A stretch of DNA of 64,000 bases from Stenotrophomonas sp. YIM B06876 (GTDB lineage: Bacteria; Pseudomonadota; Gammaproteobacteria; Xanthomonadales; Xanthomonadaceae): positions 62,001 to 126,000 of the forward strand of contig NZ_JAUJUJ010000001.1 in NCBI RefSeq assembly GCF_030711595.1, written 5' to 3'. The notes under the pieces are model-generated. The model searched no databases and was not told the DNA's origin. It saw only the letters and a list, made by a program, of their open reading frames with translations. This document shows, piece by piece, positions 1 to 9,720 of the stretch. The position numbers were made by a program, and so were the translations under genes. Position 1 is the first letter of the stretch; every line of letters begins with the position of its first letter.

Positions 1-98
1 CGAACAATGTGCAGAACAGAATCGAGCGGATCATCATCGTCTTGGAAGGTGGTGGGCAAGGCGGCAAGATTAACCGCCCGCACCGCAGGCGTCTTGGC

Positions 99-1487
99 TC
101 AGGCATCGAACAGCTTGCCCGGATTCATCAACCCGGCCGGGTCGAAAGCGTGTTTGACCGCACGCATGAAAGCGATCTCGGCCGGCGAACGGGTGCTGGA
201 CAGGTAGGCCTTCTTGACCAGGCCGATGCCGTGCTCGGCGGAAATGCTGCCATCGAAGCGCTGCAGCACCTGCGCCAGCAGTCTGGTGACGTGCTCGCAC
301 TGCGCCAGGAATTCGGCGTCACTGCTGGCATCGGGCTTGAGCACGTTGATATGCAGGTTGCCGTCGCCGATATGCCCGAACCACACAACCTCAAAATGCG
401 GATAGGCCTCACCGATCAGCGCCTGGGTTTCGGCCAGGAACGCCGGCATCGCCGAGATCCGCACCGATACGTCGTTCTTGTAGGGCGTGTAGCGGGCGAC
501 CGCTTCGGTGATGCCCTCGCGCAGGCGCCACAGCTGCCGGGCCTGGGCCTCGCTGGTGCTGATCACGCCATCCAGCACCCAGCCCTGCTCCATGCAGTGC
601 TCGAACGCGGCCATCGCCACCGCCTCACCGGCCTCATCGCGGCAGGCGTACTCGGTCACCACGTAATACGGATGCCGCGCATCGAATGGATACTGCGCGC
701 CATGGGCGGTGACGTGGTTCACCGCACGGTCGGTGAAGAACTCGAACGCCTCCAGCGGCAGGCGTTCACGGAAGGCGGCAAACACCTGCATCAGCACCTC
801 GAACGAGGGCAGTGCCAGCAGCATCACCCGGGTCGCCGGCGGCGGATCGGTAAGTTTCAGCGTGGCCTCGACCACGATGCCCAGCGTGCCTTCCGAGCCG
901 ATCATCAGCTGGCGGAAATCGTAGCCACTGGAGTTCTTGATCAGGCCCTTGTTCAGTTCGAGCAACTCGCCATTGGCGGCCACCACCTTCAGCCCGGCGA
1001 TCCACTCGCGGGTATTGCCGTAGCGGATCACGCGGATGCCGCCGGCATTGGTGGCGATGTTGCCGCCGATCGAGCAGGAGCCGCGGGCAGCGAAATCCAC
1101 CGGATAGCTCAAGCCATGCTCGCCGGCGGCGTTGTGCACCGCCTCCAGCGGCATGCCGGCCTGCACCGTCAGGGTGCGATCCACCGCATCGAACGCCAGC
1201 GCCTTGTTCATCCGTTCCAGGCTGAGCACCAGCTCACCGTTGGCCGCGACCGCACCGCCGGACAGGCCGGTGCGTCCCCCTGAAGGCACGATCGCCACAC
1301 CCTGTGTATTGGCCCAGCGCACCGCCGCCTGCACTTCCTCGACCGTGGCCGGCAACGCGATGGCCAGCGGTGCCGGGGTCCAGCGCCGGGTCCAGTCGCG
1401 GCCGTAATGCTCCAGGTCGGACGGCTCGGTCGTCAGGCGCAGCGTCGGGCAGGCGTGCTGCAGGGATTCCAGGCGCGGATCGGTCAT
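99..1487 (-). CDS. FAD-binding oxidase, D-2-hydroxyglutarate dehydrogenase-like
   Basis: A 462-residue flavoprotein of the GlcD/D-lactate dehydrogenase family, which oxidises D-2-hydroxyacids. The N-terminal FAD_binding_4 domain shows the PSGGRTGLSGGA nucleotide-binding loop near residue 70 and SIGGNIATNAGG near 140. The C-terminal FAD-oxidase domain carries HIGDGNLHIN and SAEHGIG, the metal/substrate histidines and glutamate of the D-2-hydroxyglutarate dehydrogenase group. There is no signal peptide, so it should be cytosolic and pass electrons on, probably via ETF. It is divergent from serA. In Pseudomonas stutzeri SerA makes D-2-hydroxyglutarate and a dehydrogenase of this family recycles it, so the pairing suggests that substrate here. 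D-lactate or glycolate remain alternatives. Confidence 0.8.
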   Translation of the reverse strand: MTDPRLESLQHACPTLRLTTEPSDLEHYGRDWTRRWTPAPLAIALPATVEEVQAAVRWANTQGVAIVPSGGRTGLSGGAVAANGELVLSLERMNKALAFDAVDRTLTVQAGMPLEAVHNAAGEHGLSYPVDFAARGSCSIGGNIATNAGGIRVIRYGNTREWIAGLKVVAANGELLELNKGLIKNSSGYDFRQLMIGSEGTLGIVVEATLKLTDPPPATRVMLLALPSFEVLMQVFAAFRERLPLEAFEFFTDRAVNHVTAHGAQYPFDARHPYYVVTEYACRDEAGEAVAMAAFEHCMEQGWVLDGVISTSEAQARQLWRLREGITEAVARYTPYKNDVSVRISAMPAFLAETQALIGEAYPHFEVVWFGHIGDGNLHINVLKPDASSDAEFLAQCEHVTRLLAQVLQRFDGSISAEHGIGLVKKAYLSSTRSPAEIAFMRAVKHAFDPAGLMNPGKLFDA

Positions 1488-1694
1488 GGCAACGGCGGCG
1501 TCGGCAACGTGAGGGGCGCCCAGCGTGCCAGCCTGCCCCGGGCGCGTCCAGTCGTCGCGCGGCAGCGCTCGGGAAGGCGATTGAATTCATATGAAACCTT
1601 TTCCCATCAATGCCTTGCCGCATTGCGCAGCGCACCAAATCCATCCGGCTTCTGGCATAGTGAATTTCCCTTCGCTATTTCCGCCCCAGCCGAC

Positions 1695-2936
<1,242 letters not shown>

Positions 2937-3054
2937 GCCGCGCCTGCGCTGCCGCCGCCGCGATGTGGACGCAGAACGCCGCGCCACTGACGTCGCCCTG
3001 CCCGCGGCGCCGGTTTTCGCAGCAGCGACATAAGTCGCAAGACTGCCGATTTGA

Positions 3055-3079
3055 TAGGGGCGGCCTACGCCGCGAGGGG
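3055..3079 (+). repeat. REP-like hairpin (TAGGGGCGGC family)
   Basis: A short hairpin, stem gcggc/gccgc with a 4-nt loop, preceded by tagggg and followed by gagggg. A closely similar element lies on the minus strand at 38261-38285. It sits between the convergent serA and Nudix genes, a typical position for REP elements. Two copies in one window make a repeat family likely but not proven. Confidence 0.45.
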
Positions 3080-3181
3080 GCTTCCACTGCACCTCCTCCG
3101 CCCCTGGAACCTCCCCCGCTTTCCCGCACGGCCTCCGCTGGCCTCGCTGCTGCGGAAAGCGCCTGCGCCAGACCGCGCCGG

Positions 3182-3739
3182 TCAGACCGCCGCGGCTACC
3201 GCCTGCTGCCACTTGCAGGCCATCCGCCGCATCGACAGGTCCGGCCCGGCGGCCACATCCGCCACCTCGCACCAGGCCAGGTCCAGCGACTCCGCGCTGA
3301 CCATGAACGTCTCGTCGGCACCGGCACGCACCACGTAGCGCAGGTCGTAATGCCAATGACCGGGCGCGTCCTTGCGTTCGGGAATCCAGTGCCGGTCGAG
3401 ATCGAAAATCCGCGTTGACAGCAGCGTCAATCCGGACAGGCCGGATTCTTCCTGCGCCTCGCGCAACGCCACCGCGCCGGGATCACGTTCACCGTCGGCA
3501 TGGCCGCCCAGTTGCAGCCAGCGCTGCAGTTTGCGGTGATGGGTGAGCAGCACCCGCGCGCCGTCGGCGCTGACCAGCCACGCGCTGCCGGTGAAATGCC
3601 CCTGCAGCCGCTCGCGCGCGAACGGGTCCTGCGCATCGTCCAGCAACGCGGCGAACTGCGCGGCCAGCGCGGTCTCTTCCGGCCAGCGCTGCGCATAGTC
3701 GCGCAGCGCCTGTTTCAAATCCGTATCCGGGTCGTGCAT
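3182..3739 (-). CDS. Nudix hydrolase
   Basis: A 185-residue cytosolic Nudix-fold hydrolase, expected to cleave a nucleoside diphosphate linked to another moiety; substrate unknown. The Nudix helix is visible in the middle of the protein, GGHADGERDPGAVAL followed by REAQEESGL. The second half (R-E-x2-E-E-x-G) is intact, but the first glutamate of the classical G-x5-E spacing is an arginine, as in the GGHADG-type subgroup. The N-terminal 40 residues are a helical extension. Convergent with serA and divergent from the permease at 3926. Confidence 0.85.
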   Translation of the reverse strand: MHDPDTDLKQALRDYAQRWPEETALAAQFAALLDDAQDPFARERLQGHFTGSAWLVSADGARVLLTHHRKLQRWLQLGGHADGERDPGAVALREAQEESGLSGLTLLSTRIFDLDRHWIPERKDAPGHWHYDLRYVVRAGADETFMVSAESLDLAWCEVADVAAGPDLSMRRMACKWQQAVAAAV

Positions 3740-3925
3740 GAGTGGGACTATCCCCGTGGCAACATCCAGCGCGCATTATCGCCGCTCATGCTGCAACCGC
3801 GCTTGTGGAGCACCGCCGGCTTTGGCAAGGTAAGGCGGATGCGCGATCCACGACGGATCACGTCACCACTCCGGCACTGCGGCATTCGACCGCGAGCCAC
3901 CTGAACACCTTGGGGAAATTGCCGC

Positions 3926-5401
3926 ATGCTCAAATCTCTGTTGCGGGTCAAACCGGTCGAGCCGGCCGCCCACGTCGACGCCGGTGAACCGGTCGAAGGC
4001 AGCCTGGAAGGCGAAGCCACGCTCAAACGGACCCTGACAGCGAAGCACCTGATCCTGCTCGGCATGGGTGCGGTGATCGGCGCCGGCATCTTCGTCGTCA
4101 CCGGCCAGGCTGCCGCCCACCACGCCGGCCCGGCGATCATGCTGTCGTTCGTGCTGGCCGGCCTGGCCTGTGCCTTCGCCGGCCTGTGCTATGCCGAGTT
4201 CGCGGCGATGATCCCGGTCTCCGGCAGCGCCTATTCCTACTCCTATGCCACCCTCGGCGAAGGCATGGCCTGGTTCATCGGCTGGTGCCTGGTGCTGGAA
4301 TACCTGTTCGCCTCGGCCAGCGTGGCGGTGGGCTGGTCGGCGTACATGATCAGCTTCCTCACCACCACCTTGAACCTGCCTTTCCCCGACGCCCTCACCG
4401 CGGCCCCGATCACCTGGGAAGCGGGCCAGTTCGTCGCCTCGGGCAAGCTGTTCAACCTTCCCGCGGTATTGATCGTCGCCGCGATCGCCACCCTGCTGTA
4501 CGTCGGCGTCACCCAGTCCAGCTTCGTCAACGCGGTCATCGTGGCGATCAAGGTGACGGTGATCTGCCTGTTCGTCGGTTTCGGCGCGAGCTACGTCGAT
4601 CCCGCCAACTGGACCCCCTTCATCCCCGACAACACCGGCACCTTCGGCGAGTTCGGCTGGAGCGGTGTATTGCGCGCCGCCTCGATCGTGTTCTTCGCCT
4701 ACATCGGCTTCGACGCGGTCTCCACCGCCGCCGGCGAAACCAAGGACCCGCAGAAGAACATGCCGATCGGCCTGCTCGGCTCGCTGGCGGTGTGCACCGT
4801 GATCTACATCGTCGTCTGTGCGGTGATGACCGGGCTCATGTCCTACAAGCTGCTGGGTACCGACAAGCCGGTGGCCACCGCGCTGCAAGCCTATGCCGGC
4901 CTGTCCTGGCTGAAGACCTGGGTCGAGATCGGCGCCATTGCCGGCCTGTCCTCGGTGATCCTGGTGATGATGATGGGCCAGACCCGCGTGGCCTACACTA
5001 TCTCCCGCGATGGCCTGCTGCCGCCGATTTTCGGCAAGGTGCACCCGAAGTTCCGCACGCCGCACCTGAGCACCCTTATCGTGGGCGTGGTCGCCGCCAC
5101 CCTGGCCGGGCTGGTGCCGCTGAGCGTGCTGGGCGAGCTGGTCGCCATGGGCACCCTGCTGGCCTTCGCCACCGTCTGCATCGGCGTGCTGGTGCTGCGC
5201 CGTACCCGACCCGACATGCCGCGTTCCTTCCGCGTTCCGGCGGTCTGGTTCATCGCGCCAGCCGGTGCCCTGATCTGCCTGGGCCTGTTCGCCATGGCGT
5301 TCGCCGCCCACTGGCTGGTGTTCGTGCTGTGGACGCTGCTCGGCCTGTGCATCTACTTCGGCTACGGCATCCGCCACAGCAAGCTCAACCAGAGCGCGTA
5401 A
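3926..5401 (+). CDS. APC-family amino acid permease
   Basis: A 491-residue polytopic inner-membrane amino acid transporter with about 12 hydrophobic segments. The TM1 motif GAVIGAGIFVVTGQAA around residue 50 and the FFAYIGFDAVSTAAGE motif of TM6 place it in the cationic/branched amino acid CAT-like branch of the APC superfamily (YfnA-like). A 40-residue hydrophilic N-terminus precedes TM1. A strong intrinsic terminator follows immediately, so it is probably its own transcription unit. A paralogue lies just downstream. Substrate cannot be read from sequence. Confidence 0.9.
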   Translation: MLKSLLRVKPVEPAAHVDAGEPVEGSLEGEATLKRTLTAKHLILLGMGAVIGAGIFVVTGQAAAHHAGPAIMLSFVLAGLACAFAGLCYAEFAAMIPVSGSAYSYSYATLGEGMAWFIGWCLVLEYLFASASVAVGWSAYMISFLTTTLNLPFPDALTAAPITWEAGQFVASGKLFNLPAVLIVAAIATLLYVGVTQSSFVNAVIVAIKVTVICLFVGFGASYVDPANWTPFIPDNTGTFGEFGWSGVLRAASIVFFAYIGFDAVSTAAGETKDPQKNMPIGLLGSLAVCTVIYIVVCAVMTGLMSYKLLGTDKPVATALQAYAGLSWLKTWVEIGAIAGLSSVILVMMMGQTRVAYTISRDGLLPPIFGKVHPKFRTPHLSTLIVGVVAATLAGLVPLSVLGELVAMGTLLAFATVCIGVLVLRRTRPDMPRSFRVPAVWFIAPAGALICLGLFAMAFAAHWLVFVLWTLLGLCIYFGYGIRHSKLNQSA

Positions 5402-5409
5402 CCGACCGG

Positions 5410-5437
5410 GGCCGGCGCCACCACGCCGGCCTTTTTT
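5410..5437 (+). terminator. Intrinsic terminator between the tandem permeases
   Basis: A perfect 8-bp GC stem (ggccggcg/cgccggcc) with a 6-nt loop, followed by six T residues. The T tract ends one base before an ATG at 5439 that could otherwise be taken as the start of the next gene. This argues for the ATG at 5475 instead. Confidence 0.9.
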
Positions 5438-5474
5438 CATGCGCCACCGCGCACTGCCAGCGAAGACATCGACC

Positions 5475-6920
5475 ATGCTCAAACAATTGTGGGCCACCAA
5501 GCATCCGCACGCCGCGCACCAGGAAGCCAACGGCCTGAGCCTGCGCCGCACCCTGGGCCCGTGGGGCCTGACCGCACTGGGCATCGGCGCGGTGATCGGC
5601 GGCGGCATCTTCGTCATCACCGGCCAGGCGGCAGCCAATCACGCCGGCCCGGCGATCATCCTGTCGTTCATTCTGGCCGCCATCTGCTGCGCCTTCTGCG
5701 CGATGGCCTATGCCGAATTCGCCGCGATGGTGCCGGTTTCCGGCAGTGCCTACACCTATACCTACGCCACCTTCGGCGAGCTGTCGGCCTGGTTCATCGG
5801 CTGGATGCTGGTGCTCGAATACGGCGTCTCCGCCTCGGCGGTCGCGGTCAGCTGGACCGGCTACTTTCTCAGCCTGCTCGACCATTTCAACATCCACCTG
5901 CCTGCCGCACTGGTGAGTGCGCCACTGGACGCGCAACTGCGCCCGACCGGCGCCATCGCCAACCTGCCCGCCGCCGGGATCGTATTGCTGCTGACCTGGC
6001 TGTGCTATGTCGGCATCCGCAAATCCACCGCGATCAACATGGCGATGGTGGTGCTGAAGGTCGGCCTGATCGTGCTGGTGATTTTCGCCGGCTGGAAATA
6101 TGTCGACCCCGGCAACTGGACCCCGTTCATTCCCGCCAACGAGGGGCCGGGCAAGTACGGTTTCGAGGGGGTACTGCGCGGTGCCGCCATGGTGTTCTTC
6201 GCCTATATCGGCTTCGAGGCGGTGTCGGTGGCAGCGCAGGAATCGCACAAGCCGCAGCGCGACATGCCGATTGGCATGCTGCTGTCGCTGCTGATCTGCA
6301 CCGTGCTGTACATCGCCATGGCCGCGGTGATGACCGGGCTGGTGCCGTTCCAGCTGCTCGGCACCGACGAGCCGGTGGTGACCGCGGTGGCCGCCCATCC
6401 GCAACTGGGCTGGCTGCGCATCATCGTCGAGATCGGCGCGCTGATCGGGCTTTCCTCGGTGGTGCTGGTGATGATCATCGGCCAGCCGCGGATCTTCATG
6501 ATCATGGGCCGCGATGGCCTGCTGCCGCCGGTATTCACCCGCATCCATCCCAAATACCGCACCCCGCACATCAATACCGTGATCACCGGCATCGGCATCG
6601 CTTTGCTGGCGGCGCTGTTCCCGCTGGACATCCTGGGCGAACTGACCTCGATGGGCACCCTGATCGCGTTTGCCGCGGTCTGTGCCGGGGTGATGATCCT
6701 GCGCCGTACCCAGCCGGCCCTGCCGCGCCCGTTCCGCATGCCGATGGCGTGGCTGATCTGCAGTCTGGGCGTGCTCAGCTGCATCGCGCTGCTGACCGCC
6801 ATGACCGCGCACAACTGGATGCTGATGGGAATCTGGACGGCGACCGGCTTCGTCATCTACTTCACCTATGGCGTCCGCCACAGCAAGCTGCGCGCCGACA
6901 GCGGGCAAGCCGGGAAGTAG
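5475..6920 (+). CDS. APC-family amino acid permease (second copy)
   Basis: A 481-residue paralogue of the preceding permease, with the same TM1 motif ([16 protein letters not shown]), the same [16 protein letters not shown] segment and the same C-terminal YGVRHSKL ending. The ATG at 5475 is chosen because the alternative ATG at 5439 abuts the terminator. The stop codon is only 10 nt before mtnB, so this gene is likely cotranscribed with the methionine salvage genes. That hints at, but does not prove, a substrate connected with methionine or polyamine metabolism. The duplication looks ancient: many synonymous and conservative differences are spread along the whole length. Confidence 0.9.
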   Translation: MLKQLWATKHPHAAHQEANGLSLRRTLGPWGLTALGIGAVIGGGIFVITGQAAANHAGPAIILSFILAAICCAFCAMAYAEFAAMVPVSGSAYTYTYATFGELSAWFIGWMLVLEYGVSASAVAVSWTGYFLSLLDHFNIHLPAALVSAPLDAQLRPTGAIANLPAAGIVLLLTWLCYVGIRKSTAINMAMVVLKVGLIVLVIFAGWKYVDPGNWTPFIPANEGPGKYGFEGVLRGAAMVFFAYIGFEAVSVAAQESHKPQRDMPIGMLLSLLICTVLYIAMAAVMTGLVPFQLLGTDEPVVTAVAAHPQLGWLRIIVEIGALIGLSSVVLVMIIGQPRIFMIMGRDGLLPPVFTRIHPKYRTPHINTVITGIGIALLAALFPLDILGELTSMGTLIAFAAVCAGVMILRRTQPALPRPFRMPMAWLICSLGVLSCIALLTAMTAHNWMLMGIWTATGFVIYFTYGVRHSKLRADSGQAGK

Positions 6921-6930
6921 AATACGGGGC

Positions 6931-7578
6931 ATGAACGCCCCTTCCTTTCCGTATGACACCCAGCAGCTGCGCGAACTGGCGCAGCTGCTGATCACCAATG
7001 TCCGTGAGCTTGCCCAGGCAGGGTGGACCCCGGCCACCAGCAGCAACTTCTCGCACCGCCTGGACGAGCGCCATGCGGCGATCACCGTGTCCGGCCGCGA
7101 CAAGGGCCGGCTGGTCGAGGACGACATCATGGTCGTTGACTTCGATGGCAAGGCCGTCGGCCGGCCGCTGCGTCCGTCGGCCGAAACCCTGCTGCACACC
7201 CAGATCTACCGCCGCTTTCCGCACATCGGCTGCGTGCTGCACACCCATTCGCCGGTGCAGACCATCGCCTCGCGGCTGTACGCCGGCGAAGGTCATATCC
7301 GCCTGGAAGGCTACGAACTGCTCAAGGCCTTCCACGGCAACCGCACCCACGAGATGGCGGTGGACGTGCCGGTGTTCGCCAACACCCAGGACATGGACCT
7401 GCTGGCGGCCCAGGTCGATGCCCTGCTCGATACGCAATCGATGTGGGGCTATCTGATCGACGGCCACGGGCTGTATGCCTGGGGCCGCGACATGGCCGAG
7501 GCCCGCCGCCACCTGGAAGCGTTCGAGTTCCTGCTGCACTGCGAACTGGAACTGCGCAAGCTGCGCGGCGGTCGCTGA
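6931..7578 (+). CDS. mtnB: Methylthioribulose-1-phosphate dehydratase
   Basis: Methionine salvage enzyme converting 5-methylthioribulose-1-phosphate to 2,3-diketo-5-methylthiopentyl-1-phosphate. The 215 residues form a class II aldolase-type domain. Zinc-ligand histidines are seen in CVLHTHSP, a third in [11 protein letters not shown], and the catalytic-type [12 protein letters not shown] loop lies near the N-terminus. The ATG at 6931 gives the usual family length; a longer in-frame start at 6868 would overlap the permease. First of the mtnB-mtnD-mtnC run. Confidence 0.93.
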   Translation: MNAPSFPYDTQQLRELAQLLITNVRELAQAGWTPATSSNFSHRLDERHAAITVSGRDKGRLVEDDIMVVDFDGKAVGRPLRPSAETLLHTQIYRRFPHIGCVLHTHSPVQTIASRLYAGEGHIRLEGYELLKAFHGNRTHEMAVDVPVFANTQDMDLLAAQVDALLDTQSMWGYLIDGHGLYAWGRDMAEARRHLEAFEFLLHCELELRKLRGGR

Positions 7579-7639
7579 ATCCGTGCGGCCGGCAGCCGGC
7601 CGCTGACACCCCCCCCCTCTTTTCGTGACTGCCCCCGCC

Positions 7640-8206
7640 ATGAGTCGACTCCGCATCTTCAACGACACCGCTCCCGACACGCCGCTGCTGGACAGCCGCG
7701 ACGGGGAGGTCATCGCCGCCGAACTGCAGAAGATCGGTGTCACCTTCGAGCGCTGGCAGGCCAACCACCCGATCACCGCCGGTGCCAGCCAGGAGGAGGT
7801 GTTCGCCGCCTACCGCGCAGACATCGACCGGCTGGTCGCCGCGTATGGCTTCAAGAGCGTCGATGTGGCCTCCGTCGCCCCGGACCATCCGGACCGCGCC
7901 GCGATCCGTCAGAAGTTCCTCGACGAGCACTACCACAAGGAAGACGAGGTGCGTTTCTTCGTCGCCGGCTCGGGCCTGTTCACCCTGCATGTGGACGACA
8001 AGGTCTACCAGGTCGAGTGTGTGAAGGACGACCTGATCTCGGTGCCCGATGGCCTTACCCACTGGTTCGACATGGGCGCCGAACCGGACTTCGCCGCCAT
8101 CCGTTTCTTCACCGAGCCCGACGGCTGGGTCGGCCACTTCACCGGTACCGATATCGCCCGCAGGTTTCCCGGCCATGAACCCGGCCAGCCGGCCAAGGAG
8201 GCCTGA
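7640..8206 (+). CDS. mtnD: Acireductone dioxygenase
   Basis: Methionine salvage: oxidises acireductone to 2-keto-4-methylthiobutyrate and formate (Fe form) or takes the off-pathway route (Ni form). The 188-residue cupin shows the metal ligands H-x-H-x3-E in [12 protein letters not shown] and a further His in GLTHWFDMG. The start is ambiguous: ATG at 7640 is favoured, a GTG at 7625 would add five residues, and neither has a clear Shine-Dalgarno sequence. A run of nine C residues (7609-7617) lies in the short gap after mtnB. Confidence 0.93.
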   Translation: MSRLRIFNDTAPDTPLLDSRDGEVIAAELQKIGVTFERWQANHPITAGASQEEVFAAYRADIDRLVAAYGFKSVDVASVAPDHPDRAAIRQKFLDEHYHKEDEVRFFVAGSGLFTLHVDDKVYQVECVKDDLISVPDGLTHWFDMGAEPDFAAIRFFTEPDGWVGHFTGTDIARRFPGHEPGQPAKEA

Positions 8207-8209
8207 GCC

Positions 8210-8911
8210 ATGTCCCGTCCCCGCGTGATCCTGACCGATATCGAAGGCACCACCAGCAGCATTTCCTTCGTCAAGAATGTGCTGTTTCCCTACGCCCGCA
8301 CCGCCCTGCCCGGGTTCGTCCGCAGCCATGGGCAAGAGCCGCAGGTGCGCCGCTGGCTGGATGCGGTGGCCACCGAGATTGCCGCCAGCGCCTGCGACGA
8401 TGCGGTCATTGTCGAGACCCTGCAAGGCTGGATCGACCAGGACCGCAAACACACCGCGCTCAAGGCGCTGCAGGGCATGATCTGGGACGCCGGTTACCGC
8501 AACGGCGACTACACCGCGCATCTGTACCCGGAAGTGGCCGCGGCCCTGGGCGGATGGCATGCGGCCGGCATTCCGCTGTATGTGTATTCGTCCGGTTCGG
8601 TGGCCGCGCAGAAACTGTTCTTCGCCTACAGCGACGCCGGCGACCTGACCGGCCTGTTCTCCGGCCACTTCGACACCGAAGTCGGCGGCAAGCGCGAGGC
8701 CCCCAGCTATACCCGCATCGCCGCCGCCATCAAGCAGGCACCGCGCGACATCCTGTTCCTGTCCGACGTGGTCGAGGAGCTGGATGCGGCCCGCGACGCC
8801 GGCCTGCAGACGGTGTTGATCGACCGTCTGCCGGACTACCCGATGCCCCGCACGGGCGAAGCCACCCACGGCCACACCCGCGCGGAGAACTTCGAGCAGA
8901 TCACGCTCTGA
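8210..8911 (+). CDS. mtnC: Enolase-phosphatase E1 (acireductone synthase)
   Basis: A bifunctional HAD-superfamily enzyme that enolises and then dephosphorylates 2,3-diketo-5-methylthiopentyl-1-phosphate to give the substrate of MtnD. The 233 residues carry HAD motif I as DIEGT near the N-terminus, motif II serine in [11 protein letters not shown], and the motif III/IV region with [13 protein letters not shown] and [13 protein letters not shown] strong AAGGAGG ribosome site lies inside the end of mtnD, with only 3 nt between the genes. It is followed by an intrinsic terminator, ending the operon. mtnA is not in the window. Confidence 0.95.
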   Translation: MSRPRVILTDIEGTTSSISFVKNVLFPYARTALPGFVRSHGQEPQVRRWLDAVATEIAASACDDAVIVETLQGWIDQDRKHTALKALQGMIWDAGYRNGDYTAHLYPEVAAALGGWHAAGIPLYVYSSGSVAAQKLFFAYSDAGDLTGLFSGHFDTEVGGKREAPSYTRIAAAIKQAPRDILFLSDVVEELDAARDAGLQTVLIDRLPDYPMPRTGEATHGHTRAENFEQITL

Positions 8912-8980
8912 AACCGGGCGCCCGATGCGGGGGAAACCCGCTGCCCGGCATTCGCCAGGGCAATGCGTTCGTATCGCTGA

Positions 8981-9005
8981 AACGGACCCCGCGGGGTCCG
9001 TTTTT
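8981..9005 (+). terminator. Intrinsic terminator of the mtn operon
   Basis: A self-complementary GC-rich stem (cggaccccg/cggggtccg, extended by A-T pairs) followed by five T residues, 70 bases after the mtnC stop codon. Confidence 0.88.
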
Positions 9006-9058
9006 GTTGGCCCGACGACACAAGCGCACAAGAGCGACCTGTAGCGCACCACCAACCG

Positions 9059-9664
9059 GTAGTGCCGGGTAATGCCGGGCAACGCCCGGCAAGCCAGACC
9101 CGTAGTGCCGGGCAACGCCCGGCAAGCCAGACCCGTAGTGCCGGGCAACGCCCGGCAAGCACCGTCCCGCATGGGAACCGCAAAGCAGCCGGGCGCTGCC
9201 CGGCTCTACAGGAAACGCGTCCGCACACCGACCAACCGGTAGTGCCGGGCAACGCCCGGCAAGCCAGCCCCGTAGTGCCGGGCAACGCCCGGCAAGCACC
9301 GTCCCGCAGGAGACCGCAAAGCAGCCGGGCGCTGCCCGGCTCTACAGAGGCATGCGCGCAGCGCGGGCGCTACAGGTTTGCTCGGCGACATCCCGGCACA
9401 ACAGAACGCGCCCGCGCACCGACCTACCTGTAGTGCCGGGCAACGCCCGGCAAGCACCGTCCCGCATGGGAACCGCAGAGCAGCCGGGCGCTGCCCGGCT
9501 CTACAGAGGCATGCGCGCAGCGCGGGCGCTACAGGGTTGCTCGGCGACATCCCGGCACAACAGAACGCGCCCGCGCACCGACCTACCTGTAGTGCCGGGC
9601 AACGCCCGGCAAGCACCGTCCCGCATGGGAACCGCAGAGCAGCCGGGCGCTGCCCGGCTCTACA
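9059..9664. repeat. REP/SMAG-like hairpin array, 11 elements
   Basis: Eleven 26-nt imperfect palindromes in a 600-bp gene-free stretch between convergent mtnC and the DUF885 gene. Seven lie on the plus strand, beginning gtagtgccgggc and ending cccggcaagc: 9059-9094 (36 nt, with a 10-nt internal insertion repeating the stem), 9102-9127, 9135-9160, 9239-9264, 9272-9297, 9430-9455 and 9589-9614. Four lie on the minus strand, beginning tgtagagccggg: 9185-9210, 9321-9346, 9480-9505 and 9639-9664. Opposed elements are about 24 nt apart and form BIME-like pairs. The GTAG head and GCCGGG stem are typical of the RAYT-mobilised REPs of Stenotrophomonas. No RAYT transposase gene is in the window. Confidence 0.92.
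9347..9664. repeat. 159-bp tandem duplication within the REP array
   Basis: Copies 9347-9505 and 9506-9664 begin with gaggcatgcgcgcagcgc and end with ctctaca. They differ at one visible position (ggtttgc versus gggttgc, near 9377). Each unit holds one plus and one minus hairpin. The near identity indicates a recent duplication. Confidence 0.93.
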
Positions 9665-9720
9665 GGTGCGCCCCCCGGCTCCACATGTGCGCGCAGCCGG
9701 CAGGCGCGGCTGCCGGTGGA

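Noticed and set aside
3863-5638. Minus-strand open frame of 591 codons over the two permeases
   Set aside because: Composition is Gly/Asp/His/Arg-rich and repetitive, it is antisense to two membrane proteins, and it crosses a terminator.
7609-7617. Nine-C tract between mtnB and mtnD as a phase-variation site
   Set aside because: Short, untranslated and not at a ribosome-binding distance; in GC-rich DNA it is unremarkable.
9059-9664. CRISPR array
   Set aside because: The repeats are palindromic, in both orientations and unevenly spaced, the intervening segments are themselves repeated, and no cas gene is nearby. REP elements explain them better.
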